Positions 33,407-45,000 of a stretch of DNA of 64,000 nt are shown in pieces. A program made the position numbers and the translations under genes. The notes beneath the pieces are model-generated. The model saw nothing but the letters and a program-made list of their open reading frames with translations, had not been told where the DNA came from and ran no database searches. The first letter of the stretch is position 1; each line of letters starts with the position of its first letter. The stretch comes from Stromatinia cepivora (Eukaryota; Ascomycota; Leotiomycetes; Helotiales; Sclerotiniaceae), in contig RCTD01000019.1 of NCBI GenBank assembly GCA_014898415.1, positions 62,001 to 126,000 of the forward strand, in the 5' to 3' direction.

Positions 33407-35965
33407 ATGCCGAGTAAACAGCGTACCTTCGAATTGGTGGATGCGCCAAAAGTCCACCGGCCAATGACTAGCAAACAAGCAAAAAAAGCATATCAAAAAG
33501 CAAATCGAACGCCACGAATAACAAAAGCCGAGCAAAAGCGACGAGATGCCGAGGAATTGGCGAAGCACAGGAAAGCATATGAAAAAGAACAAGCAGCTGC
33601 AAAAGCCAAAACGGCGAGGGATAAGAAAGCTGCAAAAGCATTGGAGCAGAAGGAAGAGAGGAAGAGATTGGGGATACCCGAACCTAGCAGACATGTCAGA
33701 GCAAGTCAATCGAGGATCTCCATGTTTATTGGGCGGGGAAACAAGAGATTGCGAGGAACAGAAAATAAGGGGAAAGACTCTGAAGATACCATGTGCGACG
33801 AATTGGATGACGAGCCGCCCGCGAAACGGATTGCGCATGGCAGTTCCGAGGATGAGGGTGAGGATGAAGCTGTGTCGAAACCAAATGTGCTTCACGACTT
33901 TGAGCACGAAGAGGAATCCCAAATGGAACAACTTGTGAAGAATAACTTTGGTGTTGAAGAGGCTATTTCGAGAAGGGTAGTTGTACCAGAAGATTCCGAG
34001 GACGAGTTTGGGGACTTCCCGCCATTGTCAGATAGAGATATTTCATTGTTGGACATTAGTTCCATGCGTTCTACCCCTAGGCCTAGATCTGCAGGAGTGA
34101 CAGGACCTTCGATTCACAAATCCATCGCATTATTCAAAAATGAGCAAGAGCTACCAAGGATGAATAATATTGAAAGGGGGCAAACGTCGCCTGACGATCC
34201 ATTTCAGTTAGAAGACATGCTTGATTCTCAAATCCGTTCCGAAGCAACAGATGTAGCTTGTAAAACAGACTGTAAACAAGCAGTATCATTTGAAAAAGAG
34301 CAGATTAGTAGACACAATACGCGATCTATGACTGCCACTTCGAATCACCAGGTAAAGGATATGGCAACGGAGCGAGAGCTTCTGTGGCATGCGCCTATTA
34401 ATGGCCAATTTATCGACACCAAACCATCAACTCTCCCTAGTGTGTCAGCTGTCAAGCAGAGGTCTTCAAACTCAAATTTATCACGTATTAGACATCAGTT
34501 TGACCATCCTTCTGAGATGGATGTCAATGGAATTCCAACACCAGCAAAGAACTTGCGCCCAAACTTCAGGGCATTGAATATCAATTTGCCTCCTACGAAA
34601 AAGTCACCGTCCATCGAACCGGCTACGTTCAACAAAGATATTCCTTCACCTGATAGGACATCATCTCGAATGACTGGTCTGGGCGAGCAAGCTTTTCGCG
34701 AGGAGTCTGTTCAACCTCCTACGTCGAAGTCTCATTCTTTAGAACGATACCTTCCCCAAAAATCGCCCGTCCAAGCCTCTAGATTGGTATCTGGTTCTCG
34801 CCCCACACTCCGGGAGAGATCTATCAACATGGGGCCCCCGGCTCTTCCCCCAAAAAGTAAGATTGGCAAGATTCTCGCTGCTCCACTCAACAACATGAGA
34901 ACAGTCAGCAGTTTTAATCTCCCACCGTCTTCCACTCAAGCATTCCTTGAATCTCATCTTGACGAATTCTTCCCCAGTCCAACTCAGGAAGCTAGAGAAC
35001 TGTGTGAAGAGCTCGTTATACCTCGGACTTCCACCAGTTCGAAAACAGATTGTATGCACCAAAATTATCGCGAAAAGCAGGAAGATGTACATGATGATGT
35101 TTCTAAGATTGCTGATGATGAGTTTGGAGGCATGCTGTCTACCCAAGAACTCAAAATGTTTTCGCAGGATTGGGAAATTGCTAGTTCACCTCCCCGGCAA
35201 GGAAAGGGAAAGGAGAGTCAGATCGAATCTTGCAAAAAGATATCAGGAGCACGCGAGGATGTAGAAAACTTGATCTGTAGTCAGGATTCATCATTTTCGA
35301 GCCAAGAACTCGCTGGACTGGACTATTTGTCAAAAGCCAAGTCACCAATAACAAGTACCTCGCAACTATCACAAGCTCAGATATCCACTCTCTACCAGCA
35401 TCAGAATTCAACAACAAAGCTACAAGACCAACTTGCTGAGCCATTTTCTATTAGCACTCCTAGGTTCGACCCTGAAGTGGAGCTTACTCCAAAACCAAGG
35501 AGATCTCCTTGGTTCAAAGAGAAACCTGAGGACAGGCATACAAAAAAGAGGTTCTTTACCGAGAAACCCGAGGATTTAGAGGCTGCCGCTCTCGCAGATA
35601 GTAAGAAAGCATGGGATGAAATCAAAGAGGCAACTTCATCCAACAGACATAACTTTGATGATGATCTCGACCCTGATGTAGATGGGCTGCTAATGGCTGC
35701 CCTTGCGGAAAGCAAGGAGTGGGATGAGGTGTACAAGGCAGTCGTTCCCACGCCTACACCGAGAAAGACTGGCGAGAAAGTGGGGGAGGGGATGGATATC
35801 GAGGAGAAAGAAAATCAAACACCATCGCGAATCATGGACAAGCAGACGAGACCGAGTGCTGTTACGAATGGGACGAGAAAATTTGTAAGGGCGGCTAGTC
35901 TTGCCAGTACCGACTATGGGGATGGAGAGGCCTCGGACTGGGACGAGATTTTGGACGGGCTATGA
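33407..35965 (+). CDS. Large disordered, charged nuclear-type protein, unknown function
   Basis: Single exon of 852 residues starting at the ATG at 33407. Residues about 20-95 form a lysine/alanine-rich helix (SKQAKKAYQKANRTPRITK, RDAEELAKHRKAYEKEQAAA). It is followed by SRHVRASQSRISMFIGRGNK, which contains a PCNA-box-like Q-x-x-I-x-x-F. The middle is low-complexity with acidic clusters and Ser/Pro motifs. The end carries two related segments (LADSKKAWDEIKEA and LAESKEWDEVYKAV) and finishes SDWDEILDGL. No catalytic domain is seen. The composition suggests a nuclear scaffold or DNA-associated protein. It may correspond to a fungal-specific family that I cannot name. Confidence 0.75.
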   Translation: MPSKQRTFELVDAPKVHRPMTSKQAKKAYQKANRTPRITKAEQKRRDAEELAKHRKAYEKEQAAAKAKTARDKKAAKALEQKEERKRLGIPEPSRHVRASQSRISMFIGRGNKRLRGTENKGKDSEDTMCDELDDEPPAKRIAHGSSEDEGEDEAVSKPNVLHDFEHEEESQMEQLVKNNFGVEEAISRRVVVPEDSEDEFGDFPPLSDRDISLLDISSMRSTPRPRSAGVTGPSIHKSIALFKNEQELPRMNNIERGQTSPDDPFQLEDMLDSQIRSEATDVACKTDCKQAVSFEKEQISRHNTRSMTATSNHQVKDMATERELLWHAPINGQFIDTKPSTLPSVSAVKQRSSNSNLSRIRHQFDHPSEMDVNGIPTPAKNLRPNFRALNINLPPTKKSPSIEPATFNKDIPSPDRTSSRMTGLGEQAFREESVQPPTSKSHSLERYLPQKSPVQASRLVSGSRPTLRERSINMGPPALPPKSKIGKILAAPLNNMRTVSSFNLPPSSTQAFLESHLDEFFPSPTQEARELCEELVIPRTSTSSKTDCMHQNYREKQEDVHDDVSKIADDEFGGMLSTQELKMFSQDWEIASSPPRQGKGKESQIESCKKISGAREDVENLICSQDSSFSSQELAGLDYLSKAKSPITSTSQLSQAQISTLYQHQNSTTKLQDQLAEPFSISTPRFDPEVELTPKPRRSPWFKEKPEDRHTKKRFFTEKPEDLEAAALADSKKAWDEIKEATSSNRHNFDDDLDPDVDGLLMAALAESKEWDEVYKAVVPTPTPRKTGEKVGEGMDIEEKENQTPSRIMDKQTRPSAVTNGTRKFVRAASLASTDYGDGEASDWDEILDGL

Positions 35966-36568
35966 AACATATTAAGGCGAATACAATATGAAAAAGAGAA
36001 CTACGATTTATGAGTATGGGTATGGTTGCGATTTGTCATGCCATGGGAAGAGGATTAATATTGGTATGTATATGGGCTTTGAGTTTAAGCATTGGCAGTA
36101 AGCATGGATATGCATACCAACTTCACGTGCTGCGTATCATAGGGTGTTAAACAATAGGGTATTAAACATGCATTGGGAGGTTGGATTATTTGTTTAGCGT
36201 GGCATTATGGATGGTGTAAAGGTGTTTCTCTTTGCATTTTCCTGCGGTGGGACACCTGGGGAAGGACATTTTGGCGGCCTTTTGGTGCATTTATTCGCGT
36301 AGTTTTATAATAGTTTGGGGCGTGTTTTTCTCTGTACTCATTGGGATGACTGATGGTGGGGTTGTTCATGACACAGATCTTTTGGAAGACTACGGGTGTT
36401 TAGCATGGTAGTAAGGGATAACATTATGATACCACGGGATATCGTTAAATAGATATTGCAAAATGATATTTTATAACATATTTTATACTAAGTCGTGCCA
36501 GTGTACATTTCAAAAGTGGTATGCAGGGACAAGCAAGATTTAAATTCACTCAATTCTTTAGTAGAAGG

Positions 36569-36790
36569 TCAAATAACTAGACCTTGAGCATGGCTTCGAC
36601 CATGCCATCTGCATTTATTTGTGGAGGTGAGTTCTTTGAAACCAGCTTTACAAAGCAAAACTCTCCATTCCGTCCCAGTTCGCTCCTGTCCACTGTTAAA
36701 CCCGATCATTGTCAGGTCTAGTAATGAATGAAAGTTGGTAGCTCCCTTTTCTAGGACAATCATTTCATGCAGCATCAACTTCGGATAACC
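36569..36790 (-). pseudogene. O-methyltransferase C-terminal fragment
   Basis: The frame encodes LMLHEMIVLEKGATNFHSLL followed by DLTMIGFNSGQERTGTEW and RVLLCKAGF. This is the standard C-terminal segment of COMT-like methyltransferases: central strand, EKG loop, DL-M--NSG-ERT--EW--LL--AGF. Nothing resembling the dimerisation or SAM-binding core is found upstream; the preceding 100 bases contain stops. It is an orphan 3' fragment, not the missing end of the methyltransferase at 25.4 kb, since it lies 5' of that gene on the same strand and overlaps its last motif. Confidence 0.6.
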
Positions 36791-38150
36791 AACTTAGCTT
36801 CATCACGGCTTTTCTACCCCAAAAACTTGGCATTCGACTAGTCGTGGAGTATATGGTGGTAGGAATACACACTCGCTCATTTCAATGGGTGTTAGGAGAA
36901 TTATTGGCAAAATACGAGAGTCTAATGCCATAAATCGCCTGTGGGTTTGAGAAATTTTATTCTATGCGCTCAAATGTCGATTAAATTCTTCAGCTTTTTC
37001 TAGAACTTTAGGATGGTCTTGCAAGATTCCTTAACCATCTGTTCAACCCATCGCCAATCAACTAAATTTGCATTGCATCCTATTTAATGCTCATTACTAC
37101 ATCGATTCCTCCTCTAAAGCGCTCATCAGAACCGGAACCTCATAAGATGCCCGAAATAGTACAAATTTTCGGACTCGAAATTAACAAAATTCAGTAACAA
37201 ATAAGAAGATCAAGAAAAGAGGAACGTTTTTCTCAATCATCGAACTATTCTAGAGCGATGATATAATTAGTCGAGCCCCTGCTACATACATCGTCGATAC
37301 GTACACAATGAGAGACCTTAGCGACGTAAATGTTGAGCTATGGAAGTGCGAGATCAGACGATCGGGAAGAAATGACTATTTCTATCACATCGAAAATGCT
37401 TCTATAGTTGAAGCTAATTGAATTATCCGAAAATAAATATCTCGCCGTCAGTCGTGAGCTTGATACAATTGCGCGTAGTGCTGAGACTGCAGGAGTTTGG
37501 AAGATTAAAGATGGAAGTAGCGAAGATCTTTCGGTGATACAGGGGGTTACTGCTTAATTTTGCCCATGGAAAGAGAGAATGAAGTTTAGATAAGCGAACG
37601 TGATATTCTCCGTTGTTTTTAGGCTCATGTATTCCAAATCACAAAGATGATTCCACATTGTTATTTGCACAATCATAACATATTGGTCATGCCAATCAAC
37701 ACAGCTTCCTGTTCGTGATGTTATGTGCTATGGTCACTTTCAGAATGAGAAAATCTCTGCGGTCTGCCTCAATACCAAGATCCTGCAGATGATTTCGTTG
37801 ACCATGATCACAAAAGAGAGTCATATCCATAGTATACTCAACATCAGATAAAAATGATTGACTAGTCATTTCGACAGTAAAACAAGTCTCTTTTCGCAAC
37901 CGCATCTGCTCTCGCGCCTACTTCTAATTCAATCCAGCCAGCTAACCCAGGAACCAAATATTTCAGCTCAACGATAAAAAGTACCAATTGCAAGCAGCAA
38001 ACTGAAAGCCTCTCTCTCAAGCCCCAGAACTCCGGATCGAGTCTTCCAAGAACATCCCCCTCCTCGAAGAACAACACCTATCTTACTGACCCACAGTAAA
38101 CCCCACCAGCGCACTTCCACATTTTGCGCTGTTCCACCCCAAACCCGAAA
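36791..38150. other. Non-coding or degenerate stretch
   Basis: Mostly featureless. Between 37696 and 38077 two overlapping minus-strand frames in different phases look like decayed coding sequence: one contains VELKYLVPGLAGWIELEVGA, the next HLQDLGIEADRRDFLILKV. The latter faintly recalls the C-terminus of MlrC-type metallopeptidases, but the match is too weak to name. A one-base shift would join them. Confidence 0.25.
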
Positions 38151-38734
38151 TCAGCTTGGAAGAGAGTGGTTGGCCTTCAATAAAGGGTATGGGAATGATT
38201 GAGAAAGCCGCAGGGGTGTTGCATGCGTCATCGCTGGTTGAAACGGCAAAACATTAGTTTTGGATTCTCGTGGATGGAGTATAGTCATAGAGATGTAAGT
38301 AATGGACAGGAAGGGAGAGTACCTATAGAAAGAGCAATGGGCATCGCGACAAAAGAGCGCAGAATTGATATTGTTTCCGAAGATTTCGAAGGGGAAACAG
38401 AGGGAATAGGAGTAAGTTGCTGCTAAGTCGCCGGCGTATGTTGCGGCTATGAACTTTTAGATGATTAGATTTGTGTATTTGGGATATTTTTCTTAGTTAG
38501 GATATAGAAATGTGACAAGATACAGATAGGCAACATGTGAGAATGGACTAAATCATGGCTAGAGAAACGGAAAAGAACCGGGATGAGAAGAGCTAATGGG
38601 CAATGTTCGCTTACATTATTCGGATTTTGGGACTGGCATGAGCTAATAATCTGGGCTTTCGTTTGAGCATTAACCGTAGTGTAAGTCGTAAATCCGAAAA
38701 ATAGAGTTGCGAGGTGGGCGGTGGTGACCTTCAT
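38151..38734 (-). CDS. Putative small secreted cysteine-containing protein
   Basis: Exon 1, 38734-38615, encodes a clear signal peptide (MKVTTAHLATLFFGFTTYTT, cleavage after VNA) and ends at a GTAAGC donor. Exon 2 is placed at 38453-38151 after an AAAAG acceptor preceded by a CTAAC branch-like site, in phase 0. Together they give 140 residues with few cysteines (SSCQ, SLCFPF, LFCRDAHC). Composition of the first half of exon 2 is convincing. The second half, after a CTATAG/GTACTC junction, may be intronic. Candidate secreted effector; no known fold seen. Confidence 0.5.
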
Positions 38735-39896
38735 GTTTTGTGTTGTTTTTTTGGCGTAGAATTTGATGGATAAGAATTTTGAGATGCAAAAATGAATAAA
38801 GGGCACGAAAGGTTGTATGTAGATTAAATGATTGATAGCTTTACTCGAAGGTGGGTCATGTTAAGTATTTATACCTCCATATTCATCTCATCTCGTTGAG
38901 TAAGAATTAGATTTTTGGGTCCTCACTTGAAGCAAGATTTCTCAGCCTAGAATGAAGGTTATACAATCGCTGTGAGAAACCTAAGCCATATCTTAATATT
39001 AGATACTTGGTGTGAAAACAGAAATATTGGTTGAGCTGAAGGCGAAACGATAGCTGATCATGATATATCTAGATGATATGTGACGGAGTTGAAGTGATCG
39101 TAGAAAAACGAGCAAGTAAAGCCTAAAACATCTGGAAATGTCCTCAAAAGTTTATAATTAACTTCCAAATGGAGAATATAATTTCACGCGACGGTGTAAT
39201 AACGATGCGCATGACAGCTTCCGAAACAAAATTTGGTAACGGCGATTTGATATGGTGTTACGTAGTGAAACCAAAAACGATGAGCTGAGATGGAATAATG
39301 CAGATAGAATTATAAAGGATCTTGATCTTGATCTCGCAATTGACGATCGATCTGATCAATGGATCGTGAGCCATAGACATGGGAACTGGTAAGAGTTCGG
39401 CTTGGTCATAATTCGGCCATGCCGGTAAATATCACTATGGATTCAGCTCGAGGGTAGGAATGGCACATGGAATGACTAGCACGCACCCCGAATCATTTCT
39501 GGTCATGAATGGACCGATGAAGAATGCCAAACATCTGCAACATCATTCGGAGATAAGCAAGATATTCCAGCCGCAGGTACTGAATATCACAATGGCACAG
39601 CATGTGAACAGTTTTCTGGTCGGCCTTTTTCGACAGATCGATAGATTGAGAAGTCTCGTGCAGAAACTGTTACCAAACTAGACTAAACAGCCGCAGGAGC
39701 GTTCGATGCATAGGAACTTGTTTCCTCTGAAGACTTTATAAACTGTCCAGGATTTGTGCAGACAGAATTCTTAAACTAACGAAGATACTGAAATTCCCAA
39801 AACTCTGTAAATTTTTCCTTTGCTGACCTGGGAAAATTTGTCCTCCATCCCAGCTACCGCTATCATCGCGCAACAGTCCTTCTATTTGATATGTCC

Positions 39897-40644
39897 TCAA
39901 TTGTTCCCGAGGGAAAGTTCAGGACCACCAGAGAATCTAACTGGTAAGGAGAGCGGCGGCTCTTTACATATTGCTCCTTTTCCTAGTATTGTTGTCAGGA
40001 GTCCCCATGGATTGACTAAAGCAACACTTCTGGGGACCGTGAGCGTAAGATTGGGATCGGTGCAATTATCGCCTCTGTTCGCCACAAGTCAGTATATTCT
40101 CCGATAAGATTGGATGATTTCATGTTCAATATCGTCACCCCGCTATTAAAGCTATTGAAGTAGTAGCCATGGGAGAGAAACCGAGAGAGTTGAGACATAC
40201 GCGCAATTACTGCAAATTACACTTTCGCAAAAGACGGCGGCCAATGCGGCACTGCCGTTCACGGTGTAAGGATAACATTGGCCGTAATTGTAGGAGGTTA
40301 TCACACCATTAGCGTACTCAACTCCGACATACTAAAAAAAGTATTAGTAGATACGATTTAAGTTCAGTCATCGAGGGATCTATTATAGGCGATATCAAGG
40401 AAGCTGCTGATGAGATATGGCGGCCGATGCTACAAAAAGATGCGAACGAGATATGAAGAGTAATCAATAAACTTACAGCATTTGGGCCGGCATTCTCACA
40501 GTAACTGTTGAGGACCGCGTAACTTGGAGTGACAGAAGATGAAAGGGTAATGGGAATAGCCGTCGTGGGAAAAATGAGGCCAAGAGGATTAGCTGCGGCC
40601 GATGCAATGCATGATGCGACGACAGTCGAGGAAATAAACATCAT
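39897..40644 (-). CDS. Small secreted cysteine-rich protein, three exons
   Basis: Minus-strand exons are 40644-40477, 40331-40201 and 40074-39897, giving 158 residues with all phases kept (GTAAGT and GTATGT donors, TTTTTTTAG and GAACAG acceptors). Signal peptide MMFISSTVVASCIASAAA. The mature part has about seven cysteines: NSYCENAG, YGQCYP, VFCESVICSNCAGDNC and AICKEPP. There is no enzyme motif. Size, secretion and cysteine content fit an effector-like or cell-surface protein. It lies 1.2 kb from another small secreted protein gene on the same strand and next to a decayed secreted glucanase. The C-terminal 50 residues are less constrained in look. Confidence 0.6.
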
Positions 40645-42097
40645 TTTGTAAAGTGTCTATTTCAGCTGAGCGAGTTAGGACTATTGTGAGGTGTCAATGC
40701 ACGCGAAGTAGATGTGTTTGTGTGAATTGCGTGATAGGTACTCATACTTATACCTAAGCAGATTCCGAGATCTTGCTTAGCATTCGGAACTAATTGTCAC
40801 TCGAACAAGAATAAATGCGTGTTATCGTGTTATCGGATACTAATAAAGTTGTGCGTGTGGAAACTTTGAATGAAGATCACCGGTTTCCTGTCCAGTAATC
40901 CGCCAGTTCGCTTGTCGTGTGATACAAAGAGCAGGTATATTGTTTAAACCTCTGAAGCGCCAAAGGAGGAGAAGACATGACATGCATCATGGATGCCAAT
41001 TTGTGCTCCCGCACTAGACTGTAACATACAAACATTGTGCAACGTATCACGATCGTTCTAGCATCGGAATGTTCATATTCTCAAATTGGGAATGAAATTC
41101 CGAAGGCCAGCAAAGAATGCATGAATTCTTAGAGTTCCGTATCATGATCAAATAATAACTCCTACTCGGAAGCTTAAACTGACTGCAGCTGTGGTTGATA
41201 GCCCCGTGACTATCCCTGACGGGGTTGAGAACATGCCATTGACTTGCTGAAGTCGAGAAAAGTGTGAAGGCATGGACTGATACGAAGATGCTGGTAAGTT
41301 TGTATTAATTTGTGATTATTTTTAGACGTGGAAATAGACGGAAAAATTTGGTACAAGTGCAGAGTAGGAGGAAATAAAACTATTATCTTGATATCTTCGA
41401 GGGACCAATGTACAGGATGAATGAGAGTCCATTGGTCTATAAGCACATGTCATCCAGTAATTAACGGGTTCAACGTAGTCTTTCAGAAAGACCGAAACAC
41501 GCATTTCCACCAGTAGCATCGATTGGGCCCTGCCCATTCCCTACACTGGAACGGGCTCATATATATATCTAGACTGCAAACTTTCGGTATCGTCGGAATG
41601 TCGCACAATTAAGCATGACCCGGATGTTTTGACCAACAATTGACATTCATCCATGCGCACCACGCCCTGAGTTCCGCCATTTAAATTTTGTTCACGAGCT
41701 TACAGACATTAGATTCGGACATTCATCCGGATTCCATCTCCTACGATAGAACCTGGGATTTTACAAGGCACCACAAGGACACTCCGTCTCAAGCACGAAA
41801 CAGATATTGCCAACCTACTTTTCACTCGTCTTCCCCGCAATGTATATTTGTACTCACAAGCTGATTCTCTCATCATGCCACCAACTATAGCTCAAATAAA
41901 AGGTGCGGGGGCTTAGGCGAAGCATGCTTCGGCGCTAGCTGGCATTGCAGATCAGATTGTAACAGGCGAAAACCGAATATTTAGCACTTACAACCATCAA
42001 CGAAAGTTCCCACAGCCCCGCAAATTAAAACTACTACACGAGGATCTCAAGCTCTCTGGGATATCTTGTCTATTTTTCGATACATACTCAACAGTCT
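40645..42097. other. Intergenic
   Basis: No supported gene. Minus-strand frames near 41.2-41.5 kb are short, start with non-ATG codons or are poor in composition. The right end is the 3' flank of the GH71 pseudogene. Confidence 0.4.
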
Positions 42098-45000
42098 CTA
42101 TTTTCCAGTATTGTTCAGACCTCCTACCAGCTCCAAGCTCCATGGAATGAGGGTAACTCTGTTCATAACAGACTTCCGCGTACTATCACAAGTCCCATCA
42201 GCACAACATGCCGGACTATCTGGGGTACATCCATCCTCAGAACAGCTGCAAGTACTGCTTCCTGATCCACTATCAACCGCGTAAAGCATATATTCAATAC
42301 ATCCAAAGGGCCCATTCCAGACGTAAGCACCGCCGTAATTATCATCGATGCTGTCCTCGTCACAGCGTAACAGATTGTAATCGAGATGGACGATACAATC
42401 GTCGGATTCCAATGCCCAGCCACTCTCAGGACTACATCCGGTTTGATCAGCGGCCCAATTCAATTGTGCGATAACATTAACACCCGTTGGGTCTGTGTAC
42501 ACATATGTATATTGTGGACCACCAGGTGAAAGAGTATTTCCCTGCTTACAAATGGAATCTAGGACTGCCTCCTCGCCAGTGATGTTAAACGGTACGTAAG
42601 TACCATCATTATGCTCGCTGAAGCAGTATACTTGCCCATTCGTGGGATCTCAACTGTTGGAATCGGTAAAGAGGGAGTAGTGGTACTTTGCACAGGAGTC
42701 GCCGTGCTCGAAGGTGTTAATGGATTTGTTCCATAGCTAGCGGCAGTGATAGAACCAGCGGATGCCACAACTGGCGGATAGATCGTAGCCGTAGATCCGC
42801 CAATTACCAGGACGGATGAAGCTGACACCGCCGGAACGCTATAACCGACTCCATTCACAGTGATTGATCCTGACTTAACAGTATACGTAGAACCGGACAT
42901 GTACACACGTTCCGAAATCGTAGTCTGTACAATGGTCCAGATTGGAGTTATTGAAATATCCTCATCAAAACCTTCGTCATCACCGGGTGGCAGCGCAGCC
43001 AGTGGACAATAATCGGCTTCTGTGATTGTCGTGATGCTAGGCTCGACTGCGCATCCCGTGATTGTACTAGAGGTCGTGGTCACGCAACTGCTGGAGGCAC
43101 AAGAAACCCAATAGTTTGTTGCTGTGGTTGTTGAGCATTCAGTGGAGGTTGGGGTACCCGTTGTATCACAATTTGCGGTGCAAGGGCTTCCGCAACTTGT
43201 AGTGCAAGTAGGCTCCGCTGAATTACCACTTTGAATGTACTAGTCGATTTTGTTTTATCAGGAGGACATTAAATTGAAAATATATCAAGAAACCTGAAGC
43301 AAGGTGGGTTGGGAATAGGAGGAAATTCCGGAAGGGAAGGGAATTTGAGGGGGCCAGGTGTGGGTAGTGGAACTGGAGACACATAACAGCCTCCAGCTTG
43401 AACCCATATAGGGATTACGGTGGTGGTTGAAGAGGTAGTCGATGAGCCTGTGGATCTTTCCACGAGCGACGTGGTGATTGTTGTTGGTGCAGTAAGAGTT
43501 CTTAGATTGGTGAATTGATCCTCGGAAAATGTTTGAGTCAGCCCTCCAGATGTGTAAACTGTCGTCCCCAATGAATAATAAATATCGGGCGTGGCTTGTC
43601 CTAGAGCGGAGCCAGCTACAGGCAAGAAATAGACCGTAGTAGTTATAATTCCAACTGTGATTACCAAAGGCTCAGGCTCAAAGCTAGAAGTCAAAGCAAA
43701 AGTAAAAGAGCTCTCGCCGGCTTCAATCGACATATCGAAGAAGCTAATTACTGAAGTCGTCACTAGAGAAGTTGTCGGTATCTTTCCAATAAAAAAGAAG
43801 AAAAAAAAAACGAATATAACCTACTTGGAGCGGGAGTAATAGACAATATGGTAGAGCTTCCAACAACGATCGGGGTTGAGATCGGAGGGAATGTTATTAC
43901 TGTCTCTGAATTCATGGTTGATGATGGCATAACAAATATGCATGGTGGAGGACAGACAAATACTGGACTCGGTTCGACAAAGATGATCTGGTCGACATAA
44001 ATAGTTTCTGGCGCTCCCGTAGAGTTATTACAGGCCGCTTTTGGGCAGTAATCATACTCGCAGGAGAATTGACACAAATCGCCATAGATAAATTCGTCTA
44101 GGCCTGGAGCGGGCTTGACAACCATTGGGGTGTATGCTGGGAGCGCTACCAATTCTCCTGTACTACCGCATGTACATGAATGCAGTGGGCAATAGCCAAA
44201 GTGACATGCAAAGTCGCAAAGACCACGTAGATTACCCTCTCCAAATCCACTATTGCACACTAAAGGATCAAAAGGGGAGGAAGTGGGAGTAGACAAAGGG
44301 GCCGACACTGTTCCGCATGCCGTGTCAGGGCAATAATCAAGGTCGCAAGCAAATGCGCAAAGACCTGAGTAGCTAGCAGACTCCCCAGATAGCGGATATC
44401 CCTTTACACCAACGTAAGGGGGCAGAGGCACTTGTTTTCCCATGGCAGCGCAAGTACATGCGCCAATTGGACAATAACCATAACCACAAGAAAATTCGCA
44501 TAGATCGGCAAAGCTGCCGAACCCAGTTCCATTAATGCACACTTGTTCATCTAAAGTTAAAGTTGGTGTTGCTGCAGGAATAGCTAAGCCAGAGTCAGCT
44601 CCAACCCAGGCATTCCAATTTTGTATGCCATGGGGACAGGCTTCCGTAATTCCGGCACCAATTACAGTGGCAAGAGTGGTTCCTGATCTGGAAATTACTA
44701 TAGTCACAGCTCTAGTTTGGCCACTTGTTAACACGCTTCCATGGTATATACCAATTCCACCATCAGGGATATTTCTCCATTTCCCAGAGATAACAGATGA
44801 GCCAATCGTGACCGTAACGTCGGCGTCGCTAGCAAGGAGAGCTGAGTAGAAAATACAGTCTTCGGCTACCTCTGAGGGCTCATACTCGTACTGAAACTGA
44901 GTGTGTGTATTTGCACTTGTGTTCCCTGAAGAACATGGTGCATTAGCTGGATAGAGAAGGTACCATGTCACCAAGCCCTCCTGAGCCACAGAAGCGGTGC

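Noticed and set aside
43763..43840. Continuation of the GH71 frame past the donor at 43824 (tail RLYSFFFSSFLLERYRQLL)
   Set aside because: This is intron read-through of a poly-pyrimidine tract. The GTAGGT donor and CTCTAG acceptor restore the frame.
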